From Gemmatimonadota bacterium (GTDB taxonomy: Bacteria; Gemmatimonadota; Gemmatimonadetes; Gemmatimonadales; GWC2-71-9), in the NCBI GenBank assembly GCA_029862925.1, contig JAOTWJ010000013.1:1-40518 (forward strand): a DNA stretch of 40,518 bases, in the 5' to 3' direction. Position numbers and translations under genes: made by a program. Below the pieces are notes generated by a model. The model searched no databases and was not told where the DNA came from. It saw only the letters and a program-made list of their open reading frames with translations. Below are positions 1 through 8,817 of the stretch, in pieces. Every line of letters starts with the position of its first letter. Positions within the stretch are counted from its first letter, which is position 1.

Positions 1-1335
<1,335 letters not shown>

Positions 1336-1342
1336 ACCGCTG

Positions 1343-1371
1343 GACGGCTAGACGGAGCGACGGCTAGACGG
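1343..1371. repeat. Two direct copies of a 13-bp sequence after groEL
   Basis: GACGGCTAGACGG occurs at 1343-1355 and again, identical, at 1359-1371, a 16-bp period. A partial related copy (CTAGACCG) overlaps the groEL stop codon. It sits between the stop codon and the terminator hairpin. No function is known to me. Confidence 0.7.
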
Positions 1372-1398
1372 TCAGTGGTTGGCAGGAGGTAGTAAATA

Positions 1399-1430
1399 GG
1401 ACGCCCCGGGGAGCAGTCCCCGGGGCGTCC
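1399..1430. terminator. Terminator hairpin between convergent groEL and lipoprotein gene
   Basis: A perfect 13-bp stem, GGACGCCCCGGGG at 1399-1411 and its complement at 1418-1430, encloses the 6-nt loop AGCAGT. It is followed on the plus strand by the modest T-rich tract TTCGTT. It lies in the gap between groEL (plus) and the lipoprotein gene ending at 1462 (minus), so it can stop transcription from both sides. The stem is very stable but the T-tract is weak. Confidence 0.85.
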
Positions 1431-1461
1431 TTCGTTCGCGTCGTTCCCGTCCTGCCCGCCG

Positions 1462-1875
1462 CTACCGCCGCTCCAGCGTGATCGGCTGCTCCACGATGCC
1501 CGAGCCGGTGAGCGTCCCGGTCGCGACCGTGCCGCTGGCGTGCAGGTCGCCCACGAACTGGATCGGCGCGTAGTCGTCGGCCAATTCGAGCAGCAGATCC
1601 AACTCCGTGCCCGCCTTGGTGCCGGTGACCGTGAGCGACAACTCCGGGCCCGCTCCCCAGATCCGGCCCGTGCCCGTGATAGTCTTGGCGGGAAGGCCCG
1701 GCTGCCCGGCGCCTCGGCCAGACTCCTCGAGGTGGAGTTCCAGGTTGATGGCGGGCGCGGCGACGGCCCCGGTCCAAGCCCCGTCGAGCGGCGCCACCGC
1801 TGGTGCGGCAACGTCGCCACATGCTGCGAGAGTCGCAACTGCAAGCCCAGCAACAAGATATCTGAGTGTGCGCAC
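1462..1875 (-). CDS. Small putative lipoprotein, function unknown
   Basis: A 137-residue protein with a clear lipoprotein signal. After the N-terminal MRTLR comes a hydrophobic stretch ending in the lipobox LAAC, with Cys19 as the predicted lipidated residue. The mature part is rich in Gly, Thr and alternating hydrophobic residues (for example ELSLTVTG, GTVATGTLTGSGIV), suggesting a small beta-structured domain. I do not recognise a family. I chose the GTG at 1875 because GGAG lies 5 nt upstream; a second in-frame GTG two codons earlier (1881) is possible. It lies 89 bp downstream of the DUF1028 gene on the same strand, and a 6-bp hairpin (CTCGGG...CCCGAG, 1888-1906) occupies part of that gap. 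Confidence 0.75.
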   Translation of the reverse strand: MRTLRYLVAGLAVATLAACGDVAAPAVAPLDGAWTGAVAAPAINLELHLEESGRGAGQPGLPAKTITGTGRIWGAGPELSLTVTGTKAGTELDLLLELADDYAPIQFVGDLHASGTVATGTLTGSGIVEQPITLERR

Positions 1876-1964
1876 GGACACTCCAGGCTCGGGTTGACGT
1901 CCCGAGTCTGAAGGTGCAGAAACCGCGCCACAACAACCGGTTGGCCGCTCGCGCCAAACCCCGC

Positions 1965-2981
1965 TTACCGCGAGGCCTCGCGTGTGATCCGACGGATCGT
2001 GGCCGAATCGGCCCGCAACAGCCCCGCGCCCGGCAGCCGCGGCAGCAACTCGGCCCAGCTCCGGTCCTGCCGGAACGCGCGCCGGAACAGGGGGATCGCG
2101 TCGTCGACCCGGCCCAGGTCCGCCACGGTCACCGCCACCCAGTAGATCAGCTCGCCGTTGGTCGCCGAGTCTGGCAGGAACTCCGACGCGCGGCGGTAGC
2201 TCGCGAGCGCCGAGTCGATCTGGCCGACGGCGACGTAGTTGTCGCCGTCGGTGGCCGCGCGGTACGCGCGCGCCATGGTCACCAGACGCCTGAGTTCGCC
2301 GAGCGGGTCGGGATGGTCTTCCACGCGGAGATCGAACGTCTTCTGCCACGCGGGCGCGGCGCGGTCGCCGCTCACCACCACCAGCGCCGCCGACTGCTTC
2401 CCGCGAATGTCGCCACCCGCCGCCTCGGCGGCGTCGAGGGCCGCGAGCAGCCGGTCGGCGAGGTCGCCCGTCGTGGATTCGAACGCGCGCGCCATCGCCG
2501 GCCACACGCGGTCGTTGCGCATGAGATTCGCCTGCGCGGAATACCACCGGCCCACGTGCTGGCCGGCGGCGGGGATGTCGCGCGAGCCCGTATGCGCCGC
2601 CACGCGCCCCGTGGCGTCGATCATCGCCACCTGGCGCACCTGGCTGTCGGGATCCGCGCGGAGCAGGGCGGCGAGGGCGGCGGGCGCCGACACGCCCGTC
2701 CGCATCAGGTAGAGCCCGCGCGGACCGTAGGCCGGCTCCACGAACGACTGCGTCGCCACCGCGCCCACCCCCGGCTCGGCCCAGGTCACCATGCTTCCGA
2801 CGCTGAACCAGTGCGACTGCACCGCGACGCCGATCTCGCCCGTGACGCTGTCCACGGCCACGATGGAGTACGTATGGACGGGCCGGCGGGAGGCCTGCTG
2901 GGCGGTCAGCGGTGTGGTGACGGCGAGGGCGCCGGCGACCCCAAGCACGGAACCGACGGTGAGGCGGACGTGGAGGCGCAT
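1965..2981 (-). CDS. Exported DUF1028 (Ntn-hydrolase-like) protein with C-terminal TPR-like region
   Basis: The 338-residue protein starts with a signal peptide (MRLHVRLTVG then a hydrophobic core ending near LTAQQAS), so it is exported. Residues about 30-240 match the DUF1028 family: the opening TYSIVAVDSVTGEIGVAVQS, the Trp/Gly-rich segment ending in VGAVATQ, QVAMIDATGRVAAHTG, and GQHVGRWYSAQANLM. DUF1028 proteins have an Ntn-hydrolase-like fold, but their substrate is not established to my knowledge. The last ~100 residues (YVAVGQIDSALASYRRASEF and VDDAIPLFRRAF) look like TPR helices, possibly for partner binding. The ATG at 2981 has AGGGAG about 6 nt upstream, which supports it over a much longer upstream open frame. 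Start and family are well supported; the biological role is unknown. Confidence 0.88.
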   Translation of the reverse strand: MRLHVRLTVGSVLGVAGALAVTTPLTAQQASRRPVHTYSIVAVDSVTGEIGVAVQSHWFSVGSMVTWAEPGVGAVATQSFVEPAYGPRGLYLMRTGVSAPAALAALLRADPDSQVRQVAMIDATGRVAAHTGSRDIPAAGQHVGRWYSAQANLMRNDRVWPAMARAFESTTGDLADRLLAALDAAEAAGGDIRGKQSAALVVVSGDRAAPAWQKTFDLRVEDHPDPLGELRRLVTMARAYRAATDGDNYVAVGQIDSALASYRRASEFLPDSATNGELIYWVAVTVADLGRVDDAIPLFRRAFRQDRSWAELLPRLPGAGLLRADSATIRRITREASR

Positions 2982-3028
2982 GAGAGCTCCCTGGGCGGAT
3001 CGGGAATGGGTGGCGGGCCGGGCCGGTA

Positions 3029-3044
3029 CGTGATGTAGATCACG
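3029..3044. promoter_or_regulatory. Perfect CRP/FNR-type palindrome in a divergent intergenic region
   Basis: CGTGAT-GTAG-ATCACG is a perfect inverted repeat and contains GTGA-N6-TCAC (3030-3043), the core half-site arrangement bound by many CRP/FNR-family regulators. It lies in the 178-bp gap between the divergent DUF1028 gene (start 2981) and the small secreted protein gene (start 3160), so it could act on either. Assignment to a particular regulator is inference. Confidence 0.5.
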
Positions 3045-3147
3045 GGGCACGCCGCGTGCTGGAACTCGGAATGCCCGGGCGGCGTACACAGGGCGTCGGC
3101 GTCGCAACGCAAGCCCGCACCGCGTGGCATCCGGTTCCGGTTGGGAG

Positions 3148-3153
3148 TAACTT
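3148..3153 (+). promoter_or_regulatory. Likely -10 element immediately before a start codon
   Basis: TAACTT lies 6 nt upstream of the ATG at 3160. No good -35 hexamer is seen at the right distance, and the nearest purine run (GGGAG, 3143-3147) is too far from the ATG for a Shine-Dalgarno site. The arrangement resembles the near-leaderless promoters elsewhere in the window. Confidence 0.4.
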
Positions 3154-3159
3154 ATCCGC

Positions 3160-3555
3160 ATGGGTATCCGTTCGCTGCTCGTCGCGCTGCTGCTGGCGTG
3201 TGTCCTGACGCCGGCGACTGCGCAGCGCGCCCCGCGGCTCGAGGGGACGTGGCGGGCCAAGACGCCCGACGGTCCCCAGACCGTGATCGTCCGGAGCGAC
3301 AGCTCGGCGAGCTTCGGTGACGAGACCGTGCGGTGGCGCATCGTGGCGGACTCGATCTTCATCGCGCTCGGCGACGAGTGGATGGTGTACAACTTCGTCG
3401 TCGCCGGCCGGAAGCTCACGCTCTCGGGGGGGGACCTCGAGGAGCCGGTCGTCCTCGACCGCGTGGGGCCGGCGCCGGCTCGCCCCGACACGGTCCCGCT
3501 CCCGTCGGCCCCACCCATGCACCGGCGCGCCACGGCGCCCGGCGACACGCCATGA
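3160..3555 (+). CDS. Small secreted protein of unknown function
   Basis: 131 residues with a standard signal peptide: a short basic start, a hydrophobic core of about residues 5-18, and predicted cleavage after PATA near residue 22. The mature domain begins LEGTWRAKTPDGPQTV and continues with short beta-strand-like segments (ETVRWRIVADSIFIAL, WMVYNFVVAGRKLTL). This pattern is seen in small lipocalin-like 'how much does it weigh against a baseline' domains of secreted proteins, but I cannot name a family. The C-terminus is Pro-rich. It is first in a plus-strand run with the HEAT-repeat and HD-GYP genes, 34 bp ahead of the former. Confidence 0.7.
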   Translation: MGIRSLLVALLLACVLTPATAQRAPRLEGTWRAKTPDGPQTVIVRSDSSASFGDETVRWRIVADSIFIALGDEWMVYNFVVAGRKLTLSGGDLEEPVVLDRVGPAPARPDTVPLPSAPPMHRRATAPGDTP

Positions 3556-3589
3556 CGCCCTTGGCGGGAGCGCACGCCGGCGCGCCCTC

Positions 3590-5686
3590 GTGACGCCCGA
3601 GCCCACCGCCGCGCCAGCCAAGCAGGCGGCGAGTTTCACGCGCGAGCTGCGCGATTTCCTGATTCAGCTCTCGATTGCCCTCCACCGCTACGCCATGTAT
3701 CCCGAGGGCCACCCGTCGCTCGCCCCGACCGTCGATCACGTGTTGCGGCTCCTCGGCGAGGTGCTCGCCGCCCAGGAATCGCTGTCGCTCGGCGTCGCGC
3801 GGAACCAGCTCGTGATCGAGGGCGTCGCCACGGATCCGAAGCACCCCGTGCTCCGCGACCTCGCGGCGCGCCTGCACAAGCATCACCTGGGCGCCGTGAA
3901 GATCAGTCGCGGCGCCCAGCCGAACGAGCTGCACGAGTTCTTCAAGACCGTGGCGGCCGATCCCGACCGCACCGGCCAGCCCGTAGGCCTCGACCCGAAG
4001 TTCGCGGAGCGGGTCTGGCCGCGCGTGCGGTTCTACTCCCTCAGCTACGATCGGCTGCGCTTTGCACACCAGGATACCGCGCTCCCCGCCGACGAGGAGG
4101 CCCGGGCCGTGCGCACGCGGGCGGCGCAGCTGTGGCTCGGGCTCGCGCGGGCGGCGCTTGCGTCCGAGTCGCAGCAGGGGAAGGATGACCGGGAGTCGGA
4201 CGCCGACGAGGATCTCGACCCCACGGAAGTCGCCAAGGCGATCGACGCCCACGGCCGCGATCAGGCGTACGACCAGGTGATCGTGGGCTACCTGCTCCAG
4301 ATCGCCGAGGAGCTCAAGACCGGCCAATCGGTGGAGTCGACCGCGCTGCGCCGCAAGGTCTCGCAGATGGTGTCGTCGCTCGACCAGAGCACCATGAGTC
4401 GCCTGCTGGACATGGGCGGCGATGCGGGGCAGCGGCGCTGGTTTCTGCTCAATGCCTCGGAGGGGCTCGCGGCGGAAGCGGTGCTCGACCTCGTGCAGGC
4501 CGCGTCCGACACGCGCACGCAGACGGTCTCGCACTCGCTCTTGCGCATGCTCCAGAAACTCGCCCGCCATGCGGAGACCGGGCGGGGCCGCCGCAAGGTG
4601 ACGGCGGACGCGTCGATGCGGGAGCAAGTGGCGGCGCTGATCCGTAACTGGTCGCTCAAGGACCCCAATCCCGACGAGTATCGGGTGGCGTTGCAGCGGA
4701 TGTCGACCTCGGCGCCGCTGTTCGCGACGGCCGTCGACCAGCGCTACCTGCCCGAGCCGCGTCGCATGCTCGAGATGGCCCTCGAGCTGGATGTGACGGG
4801 ACCGGCGGTGGAACGCGCCGTCGACGTGCTACTCGAGAAGGGCGAGTTGAAACCCATGCTGGATGCGCTCCGCGCGGCCGACGCGCCGACGGCGACCCGC
4901 GCGCTCCGCGCGCGGCTGGCGTCACCAGGGCAGCTCGAGCGGGTGCTCGCGCAGGAGCCGCTCGATGTGTCCCTGGTGGACGAGCTGCTCCAGCACCTCA
5001 GGATTGGCGCGGCCGACGCGCTGCTCGATGCGCTCATCGCCGCCGAGAACAGCCAGACGCGTCGCCTCCTGCTCGCCCGGCTCGTGGCGCTCGGGAACGA
5101 CGTGGGCCCGCATGTCGTCGGCCGTCTGACGGACAAACGCTGGTTCGTGGTGCGCAACATGCTCGCGTTGCTCAGCGAGCTGCCGGCGCTGCCGGCGGGG
5201 TTCGATGCCGCCGCCTACGCGAGCCATGCCGACGGTCGCGTGCGGCGCGAGGCGTTGCGCATCCTGCTACGGGATCCCGCCACGCGCGAGCGGGCCATCA
5301 CGCTGGGCCTCGCCGACCCGGACGACCACGCCGTCCGCCTGGCGATCACGGCCGCGGCGCGCGGCTGCCCCGAAACGGCCATTCCGCTCTTGGCGAGCCG
5401 CGCGGCATCCGGGGGCAACACCGACCAGCGCACGGCGGCCATTCGCGTGCTCGGCAGCGCGCCCCATGCGGCGGCGCTCGAGACGTTGCTGACGCTGGCC
5501 GCCCCGCGGCGCTCGCTGCTGGGCGTCAAGCCGCAGCCCAAGAGCCCGGAGTACCTGGCGGCCCTCGCCGCGCTCTCCCGCTACACGCAGGACCCCCGGG
5601 TCCGGGCGGCGCTGGCGGTGGCGGCTCGGTCCCGCGATCCCGACATCGCCGCCGCCGCGCTGGGCACCGTGGACGAGGAACCGTAG
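3590..5686 (+). CDS. HEAT-repeat protein with an N-terminal module shared with the next gene
   Basis: A 698-residue, apparently cytoplasmic protein (no signal peptide or membrane segment). Residues about 15-125 form a helical module with the signature MYPEGH (36-41), then alternating hydrophobic segments (LSLGVARNQLVIEG, LAARLHKHHLGAVKI, ELHEFFKTVAADP). The same module opens the downstream HD-GYP protein. An acidic linker (about 200-215) follows. The C-terminal half (about 400-690) is made of helical-pair repeats with HEAT character, such as GPHVVGRLTDKRWFVVRNML, DGRVRREALRILL, DHAVRLAITAAARG and NTDQRTAAIRVLG. Such proteins are scaffolds. The GTG at 3590 is chosen because the open frame upstream overlaps the preceding gene in another frame and the protein-like sequence begins here. 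It ends 3 nt before the HD-GYP gene, so the two are almost certainly co-translated. Confidence 0.85.
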   Translation: MTPEPTAAPAKQAASFTRELRDFLIQLSIALHRYAMYPEGHPSLAPTVDHVLRLLGEVLAAQESLSLGVARNQLVIEGVATDPKHPVLRDLAARLHKHHLGAVKISRGAQPNELHEFFKTVAADPDRTGQPVGLDPKFAERVWPRVRFYSLSYDRLRFAHQDTALPADEEARAVRTRAAQLWLGLARAALASESQQGKDDRESDADEDLDPTEVAKAIDAHGRDQAYDQVIVGYLLQIAEELKTGQSVESTALRRKVSQMVSSLDQSTMSRLLDMGGDAGQRRWFLLNASEGLAAEAVLDLVQAASDTRTQTVSHSLLRMLQKLARHAETGRGRRKVTADASMREQVAALIRNWSLKDPNPDEYRVALQRMSTSAPLFATAVDQRYLPEPRRMLEMALELDVTGPAVERAVDVLLEKGELKPMLDALRAADAPTATRALRARLASPGQLERVLAQEPLDVSLVDELLQHLRIGAADALLDALIAAENSQTRRLLLARLVALGNDVGPHVVGRLTDKRWFVVRNMLALLSELPALPAGFDAAAYASHADGRVRREALRILLRDPATRERAITLGLADPDDHAVRLAITAAARGCPETAIPLLASRAASGGNTDQRTAAIRVLGSAPHAAALETLLTLAAPRRSLLGVKPQPKSPEYLAALAALSRYTQDPRVRAALAVAARSRDPDIAAAALGTVDEEP

Positions 5687-5689
5687 CGC

Positions 5690-6886
5690 ATGTCCGCGTC
5701 CGTCGCGTTTCTGCACGGGTTCGCCCAGGCCCTCTCCGCGCTGGCCCTGTATCCGGAGGGACACGCGGCGCGCGAGCGCGCGCTCGACGCCGTCTACGAG
5801 AAACTGCGCGACCTGCTCGCGGAGGCGCCCCGCCCGACGTTCTCGTTCCTCGGCGACGAGGTGGTCTACCAGGACCGTCCGCTGCGCGACCTGCGGGCGT
5901 GGGATTGGAGTCGGCGCCTGGCCGAGATCGGGATCCAGCGGCTCCGCTTCGACTCCTCCGTCTCGCGCGACGAGCTGGAGGAGTTCCTCGATCTCGTCAA
6001 CGCGCGGCTCGCGTTCAAGGACGTCGACTCCGCCGAAGCCCGGCCGACGCGTCCGAGCGGAATCCGCTACGGCCTGATCGGGATCGAGGGGCAGCAGGAG
6101 CGGCTCGATGCCGCGCCGACCGCGACGATCCGGTTCACGCTCCAGGAAGAGGCGGAGACGGTCCGCTGGATCCACGAGGAGCTGACGCAATCGGGCGGCC
6201 TGCCCCTCGCGGAGGCCGAAGCGGTCGTGCGAGGGCTCTCGGTGGCCATGCACGGCGATCAGCAGCTGGTCCTGCCCTTGCTCCGCCTGCGGGAGTTCGA
6301 CGAGTACACGACCACCCACTCGATCAACGTGTCGGTGCTCGCGATGGCCTTGGCCGAATGGGTCGGTCTGGGCGCGCGGGACGTGCGGGCCTTTGGGGTG
6401 GCGGGACTCATGCACGATCTGGGGAAAGTGCGGGTCCCGGCGGACATCCTGAACAAGGCGGAGAAGCTCACGGCGGAGGAGCGGGAGGTCATGGCCGCGC
6501 ACCCGGCGGAGGGCGCCAAGATCATCATCGCCACCGAGCCAGATCTCGATCTCGCGGCGGTCGTGGCGTACGAGCACCACATCATGATCAATGGGGGTGG
6601 CTATCCGCGCCTGACCTACGCCCGGGAGTGTCATGCAGCGAGCCGTCTGGTGCACGTCTGCGACGTGTACGACGCGCTGCGGACCGATCGGCCCTACCGC
6701 GACGCCTGGCCCTCGGACAAGATCCTGGCGTACATCGAGGAGCGCGCGGGCGTGGAGTTCGATGGCGAGATGGCCCACGCGTTCACCCGCATGATCCGGG
6801 AGTGGGAACCGGCGGTCACCGCGCTGGAGGAGTCGGACCCGCTGCCGGAAGAGCCAGTGTCAGCTGACTCGGCCCCCGCAGGCTGA
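5690..6886 (+). CDS. HD-GYP domain protein, probable cyclic-di-GMP phosphodiesterase
   Basis: 398 residues. The N-terminal ~110 residues repeat the module of the upstream HEAT protein (YPEGH at 21-25, then VVYQDRPLRDL and ELEEFLDLVNARL). The C-terminal domain is HD-GYP: THSINVSVLAMALAEW, the catalytic HD pair (His242-Asp243 in LMHDLGK), His296-His297 in EHHIMINGG, and the GYP signature at 304-306, followed by VCDVYDALRTDRPYR. HD-GYP enzymes hydrolyse cyclic-di-GMP through a bi- or trinuclear metal centre; here all main ligands appear present, so activity is likely. No receiver domain is attached, so the N-terminal module probably senses or docks. Its 3' end overlaps the convergent metallo-beta-lactamase gene by 71 bp. 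Confidence 0.92.
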   Translation: MSASVAFLHGFAQALSALALYPEGHAARERALDAVYEKLRDLLAEAPRPTFSFLGDEVVYQDRPLRDLRAWDWSRRLAEIGIQRLRFDSSVSRDELEEFLDLVNARLAFKDVDSAEARPTRPSGIRYGLIGIEGQQERLDAAPTATIRFTLQEEAETVRWIHEELTQSGGLPLAEAEAVVRGLSVAMHGDQQLVLPLLRLREFDEYTTTHSINVSVLAMALAEWVGLGARDVRAFGVAGLMHDLGKVRVPADILNKAEKLTAEEREVMAAHPAEGAKIIIATEPDLDLAAVVAYEHHIMINGGGYPRLTYARECHAASRLVHVCDVYDALRTDRPYRDAWPSDKILAYIEERAGVEFDGEMAHAFTRMIREWEPAVTALEESDPLPEEPVSADSAPAG

Positions 6887-7643
6887 GCGCCGCCAGCGGC
6901 GTCGTCTGGCTGGCGACCAGCACCCGTCCCCGAAACTGCCGTTCCCGCAACGCCGCCACCACGGCGCGGCGTGCCAGCACCGCCGTGTTGCACTGCTCGC
7001 TCAGATGCAGCAGCACGACGGCCTCGAGTCGGGGCCCGCACAGTTCGGCCGCCAGGGCCGCCGCCGCGCGGTTCGACAGATGGCCCGTGGAGCCGCCGAT
7101 GCGCTGCCGCACGCTGGCGGGATAGGGACCGGTCCGTAGCAGCACCTCGTCGTGATTGGCTTCCAGCAGCAGGACCGAGCAGTCGCGCAGCAGGTGACGC
7201 ACGGCGGCGGTGGGCCGCCCCAGATCGTAGGCTACCCCGATCTTGTGCCCCGCCAGGCTCGTGATCGCCACGGCCACCGGCTCGCGTGCGTCGTGCGCCG
7301 TCCGTGCGGCGCTCACCGTGAATGGGCCGATCGTGAGGGCGCCGCCGTAAGGGGGAAGCAGAATGCTCCTCGGCCCGCCGCCGGCGAGGGCGTGGAGCGT
7401 CCCGGCACTGGCGAACACCGGGCAGTCGTGTCGGGCCGCGAGGGCCGCGGCGCCGCGGGCGTGGTCGCCGTGCTCGTGCGTGAGCACGATGCCGGCGAGC
7501 GGGGCGAGGGGCACGCCCGCTTCCTCGGCGCGCCGCTCGAGCGCGCGTGGGCCGAACCCGGCGTCCACGAGGAGTGTGTGGCCCTGCGTCCGGAGCGCGA
7601 CCGCATTGCCGCGGCTGCCGGAGCCCAGGACGGCGAGCTTCAT
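6816..7643 (-). CDS. Metallo-beta-lactamase-fold hydrolase, YycJ/WalJ-like
   Basis: 275 residues of the metallo-beta-lactamase fold. It opens with MKLAVLGSGSRGNAVALRT, the 'GSGSxGNA' start typical of the YycJ/WalJ group of small MBL hydrolases, followed by LLVDAGFG and the metal-binding LTHEHGDH motif. Later ligands appear as TAHDAREPV, VAYDLG and the final LLHLSEQCN. YycJ-type proteins have been linked to cell-wall and DNA-repair functions and are thought to be nucleases or phosphodiesterases; the substrate here is unknown. The ATG overlaps the stop of the upstream GlmU-like gene as ATGA, so it is last in the four-gene minus-strand operon. Its last 71 bp overlap the convergent HD-GYP gene, with both proteins reading through the same DNA. 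Confidence 0.88.
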   Translation of the reverse strand: MKLAVLGSGSRGNAVALRTQGHTLLVDAGFGPRALERRAEEAGVPLAPLAGIVLTHEHGDHARGAAALAARHDCPVFASAGTLHALAGGGPRSILLPPYGGALTIGPFTVSAARTAHDAREPVAVAITSLAGHKIGVAYDLGRPTAAVRHLLRDCSVLLLEANHDEVLLRTGPYPASVRQRIGGSTGHLSNRAAAALAAELCGPRLEAVVLLHLSEQCNTAVLARRAVVAALRERQFRGRVLVASQTTPLAALSLRGPSQLTLALPAAGPTPPAR

Positions 7644-8809
7644 GCGCCGGTCGCCTGCGTGTAGAGGGCGGTGAGCATCGCCTCGACGGCGTCGGTGACC
7701 TCCACCTGACGGCGCGCTAGCACGCGGCGCGCGGTCGTGAGGAATCCGTCGAGCCGCATCACCTCGCCTTTCGCGCCCCACGCGAATGGCGGGACGTAAG
7801 CGGGCGCCTGGCTCACCCCGAACAGGTTGGCCCCGGCCCCCACGATCGTGCCGGTCGAGAGCATGGTGCCGATCGCTGTCTTGGCGTGATCGCCCACGAG
7901 GCTCCCGAGGAACTGGCGGCCGGTTTCGATCCGGTCGGAGCCCACCTGCAGCCGCACGAATCCGTAGCTGTTCTTCAGGTTGGACGTCGTCGTGCCCGCG
8001 CCGAGGTTGGCCCACCGGCCGATCACGGAATGCCCCAGGAAGCCGTCGTGGGACTTGTTGCCGTACCCCAGAAACACGGCCTCCGTCATCTCCCCGCGCA
8101 CCTTGCAGCGCGGTCCCACCGCCGACCACGCGATCGGCCCGCCTAGGACCTGACAGCCCGGGCCGATGTACAGGGGGCCCTCCAGCCGCGTGCCGCTCCG
8201 CACGTGCGTGTGCTGTTCGATCACGATTGCGCCGTGGCGCGTGTCGAAGACCACGCCCGGCTCCACCACGCAGCCGAGCAGGACGATCTCGTTGGGATCG
8301 CCGATCGCGATGGAGCCGTCCGGCAGGTGATCGCCGCCCTCACGCAGGAAGTCCATGGTGTCGGCTTGGAGAAAATGCTCCAGGGCGGAGACGACGTCGT
8401 ACGCGCCGTGCAGCTGCATCCCCTCGAGCGGCACCGCCGCGCCGTCGTCGGACGCCTCGGTCCACGTGGCGCCCGCGGGCACCCACCATCCCACCGTCAC
8501 GTCGTCGTTGACGAGGCGCGCCGGTCCGGTGGGGAGGTCGGGCGCCACACCGGACGGCGCGAAGTCCGAACGCCCCACGATGGCCGGACCGCGCACGGCG
8601 GCGCGCGGGGTCACCGGAGGCGCGCCGTCCTCGACGAAGGCGTGCAGGTGGTCCGGCGCGAAGATCGCGTGCGTCTCCCCGTCGGCCACCGCTTCCCAGC
8701 GCTCGCGGATGAGCCAGGCGCCCGCGCGCAGCTCGGCCACGGGACGGCTGGCCTGGAACGGCGCCCAGGCGGACGAGACGGCCGGTTCGAGGAGATAGAC
8801 ATCCGGCAT
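7640..8809 (-). CDS. GlmU-like putative sugar nucleotidyltransferase with left-handed beta-helix
   Basis: 389 residues. The start (MPDVYLLEP, then FQASRPVAELRAGAW and LIRERWEAV) matches the Bacteroidetes-type GlmU-like family, in which a divergent nucleotidyltransferase domain (about 1-190) precedes a left-handed beta-helix acyltransferase domain (about 220-350). Hexapeptide-type turns are visible: SIAIGDPNEIVLLGCVVEPG, AIVIEQHTHVRSGTRLEGP, and SVIGRWANLGAGTTTSNLKN, the last being the well conserved trimer-interface and active-site turn. In GlmU-type enzymes these domains make UDP-GlcNAc from glucosamine-1-phosphate; whether this one does is inference. No canonical GxGTRM loop is present, which is normal for this group. 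GGAG lies upstream of the ATG at 8809. It sits between a mannose-1-phosphate guanylyltransferase and an MBL hydrolase in one operon. Confidence 0.85.
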   Translation of the reverse strand: MPDVYLLEPAVSSAWAPFQASRPVAELRAGAWLIRERWEAVADGETHAIFAPDHLHAFVEDGAPPVTPRAAVRGPAIVGRSDFAPSGVAPDLPTGPARLVNDDVTVGWWVPAGATWTEASDDGAAVPLEGMQLHGAYDVVSALEHFLQADTMDFLREGGDHLPDGSIAIGDPNEIVLLGCVVEPGVVFDTRHGAIVIEQHTHVRSGTRLEGPLYIGPGCQVLGGPIAWSAVGPRCKVRGEMTEAVFLGYGNKSHDGFLGHSVIGRWANLGAGTTTSNLKNSYGFVRLQVGSDRIETGRQFLGSLVGDHAKTAIGTMLSTGTIVGAGANLFGVSQAPAYVPPFAWGAKGEVMRLDGFLTTARRVLARRQVEVTDAVEAMLTALYTQATGA

Positions 8810-8817
8810 GGGAACTC

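Noticed and set aside
3552-3593. A tiny ATG frame ending in TGA that overlaps the GTG of the HEAT-repeat gene
   Set aside because: Only 13 codons, no ribosome-binding site and no conserved sequence; the GTGA overlap is most likely chance.
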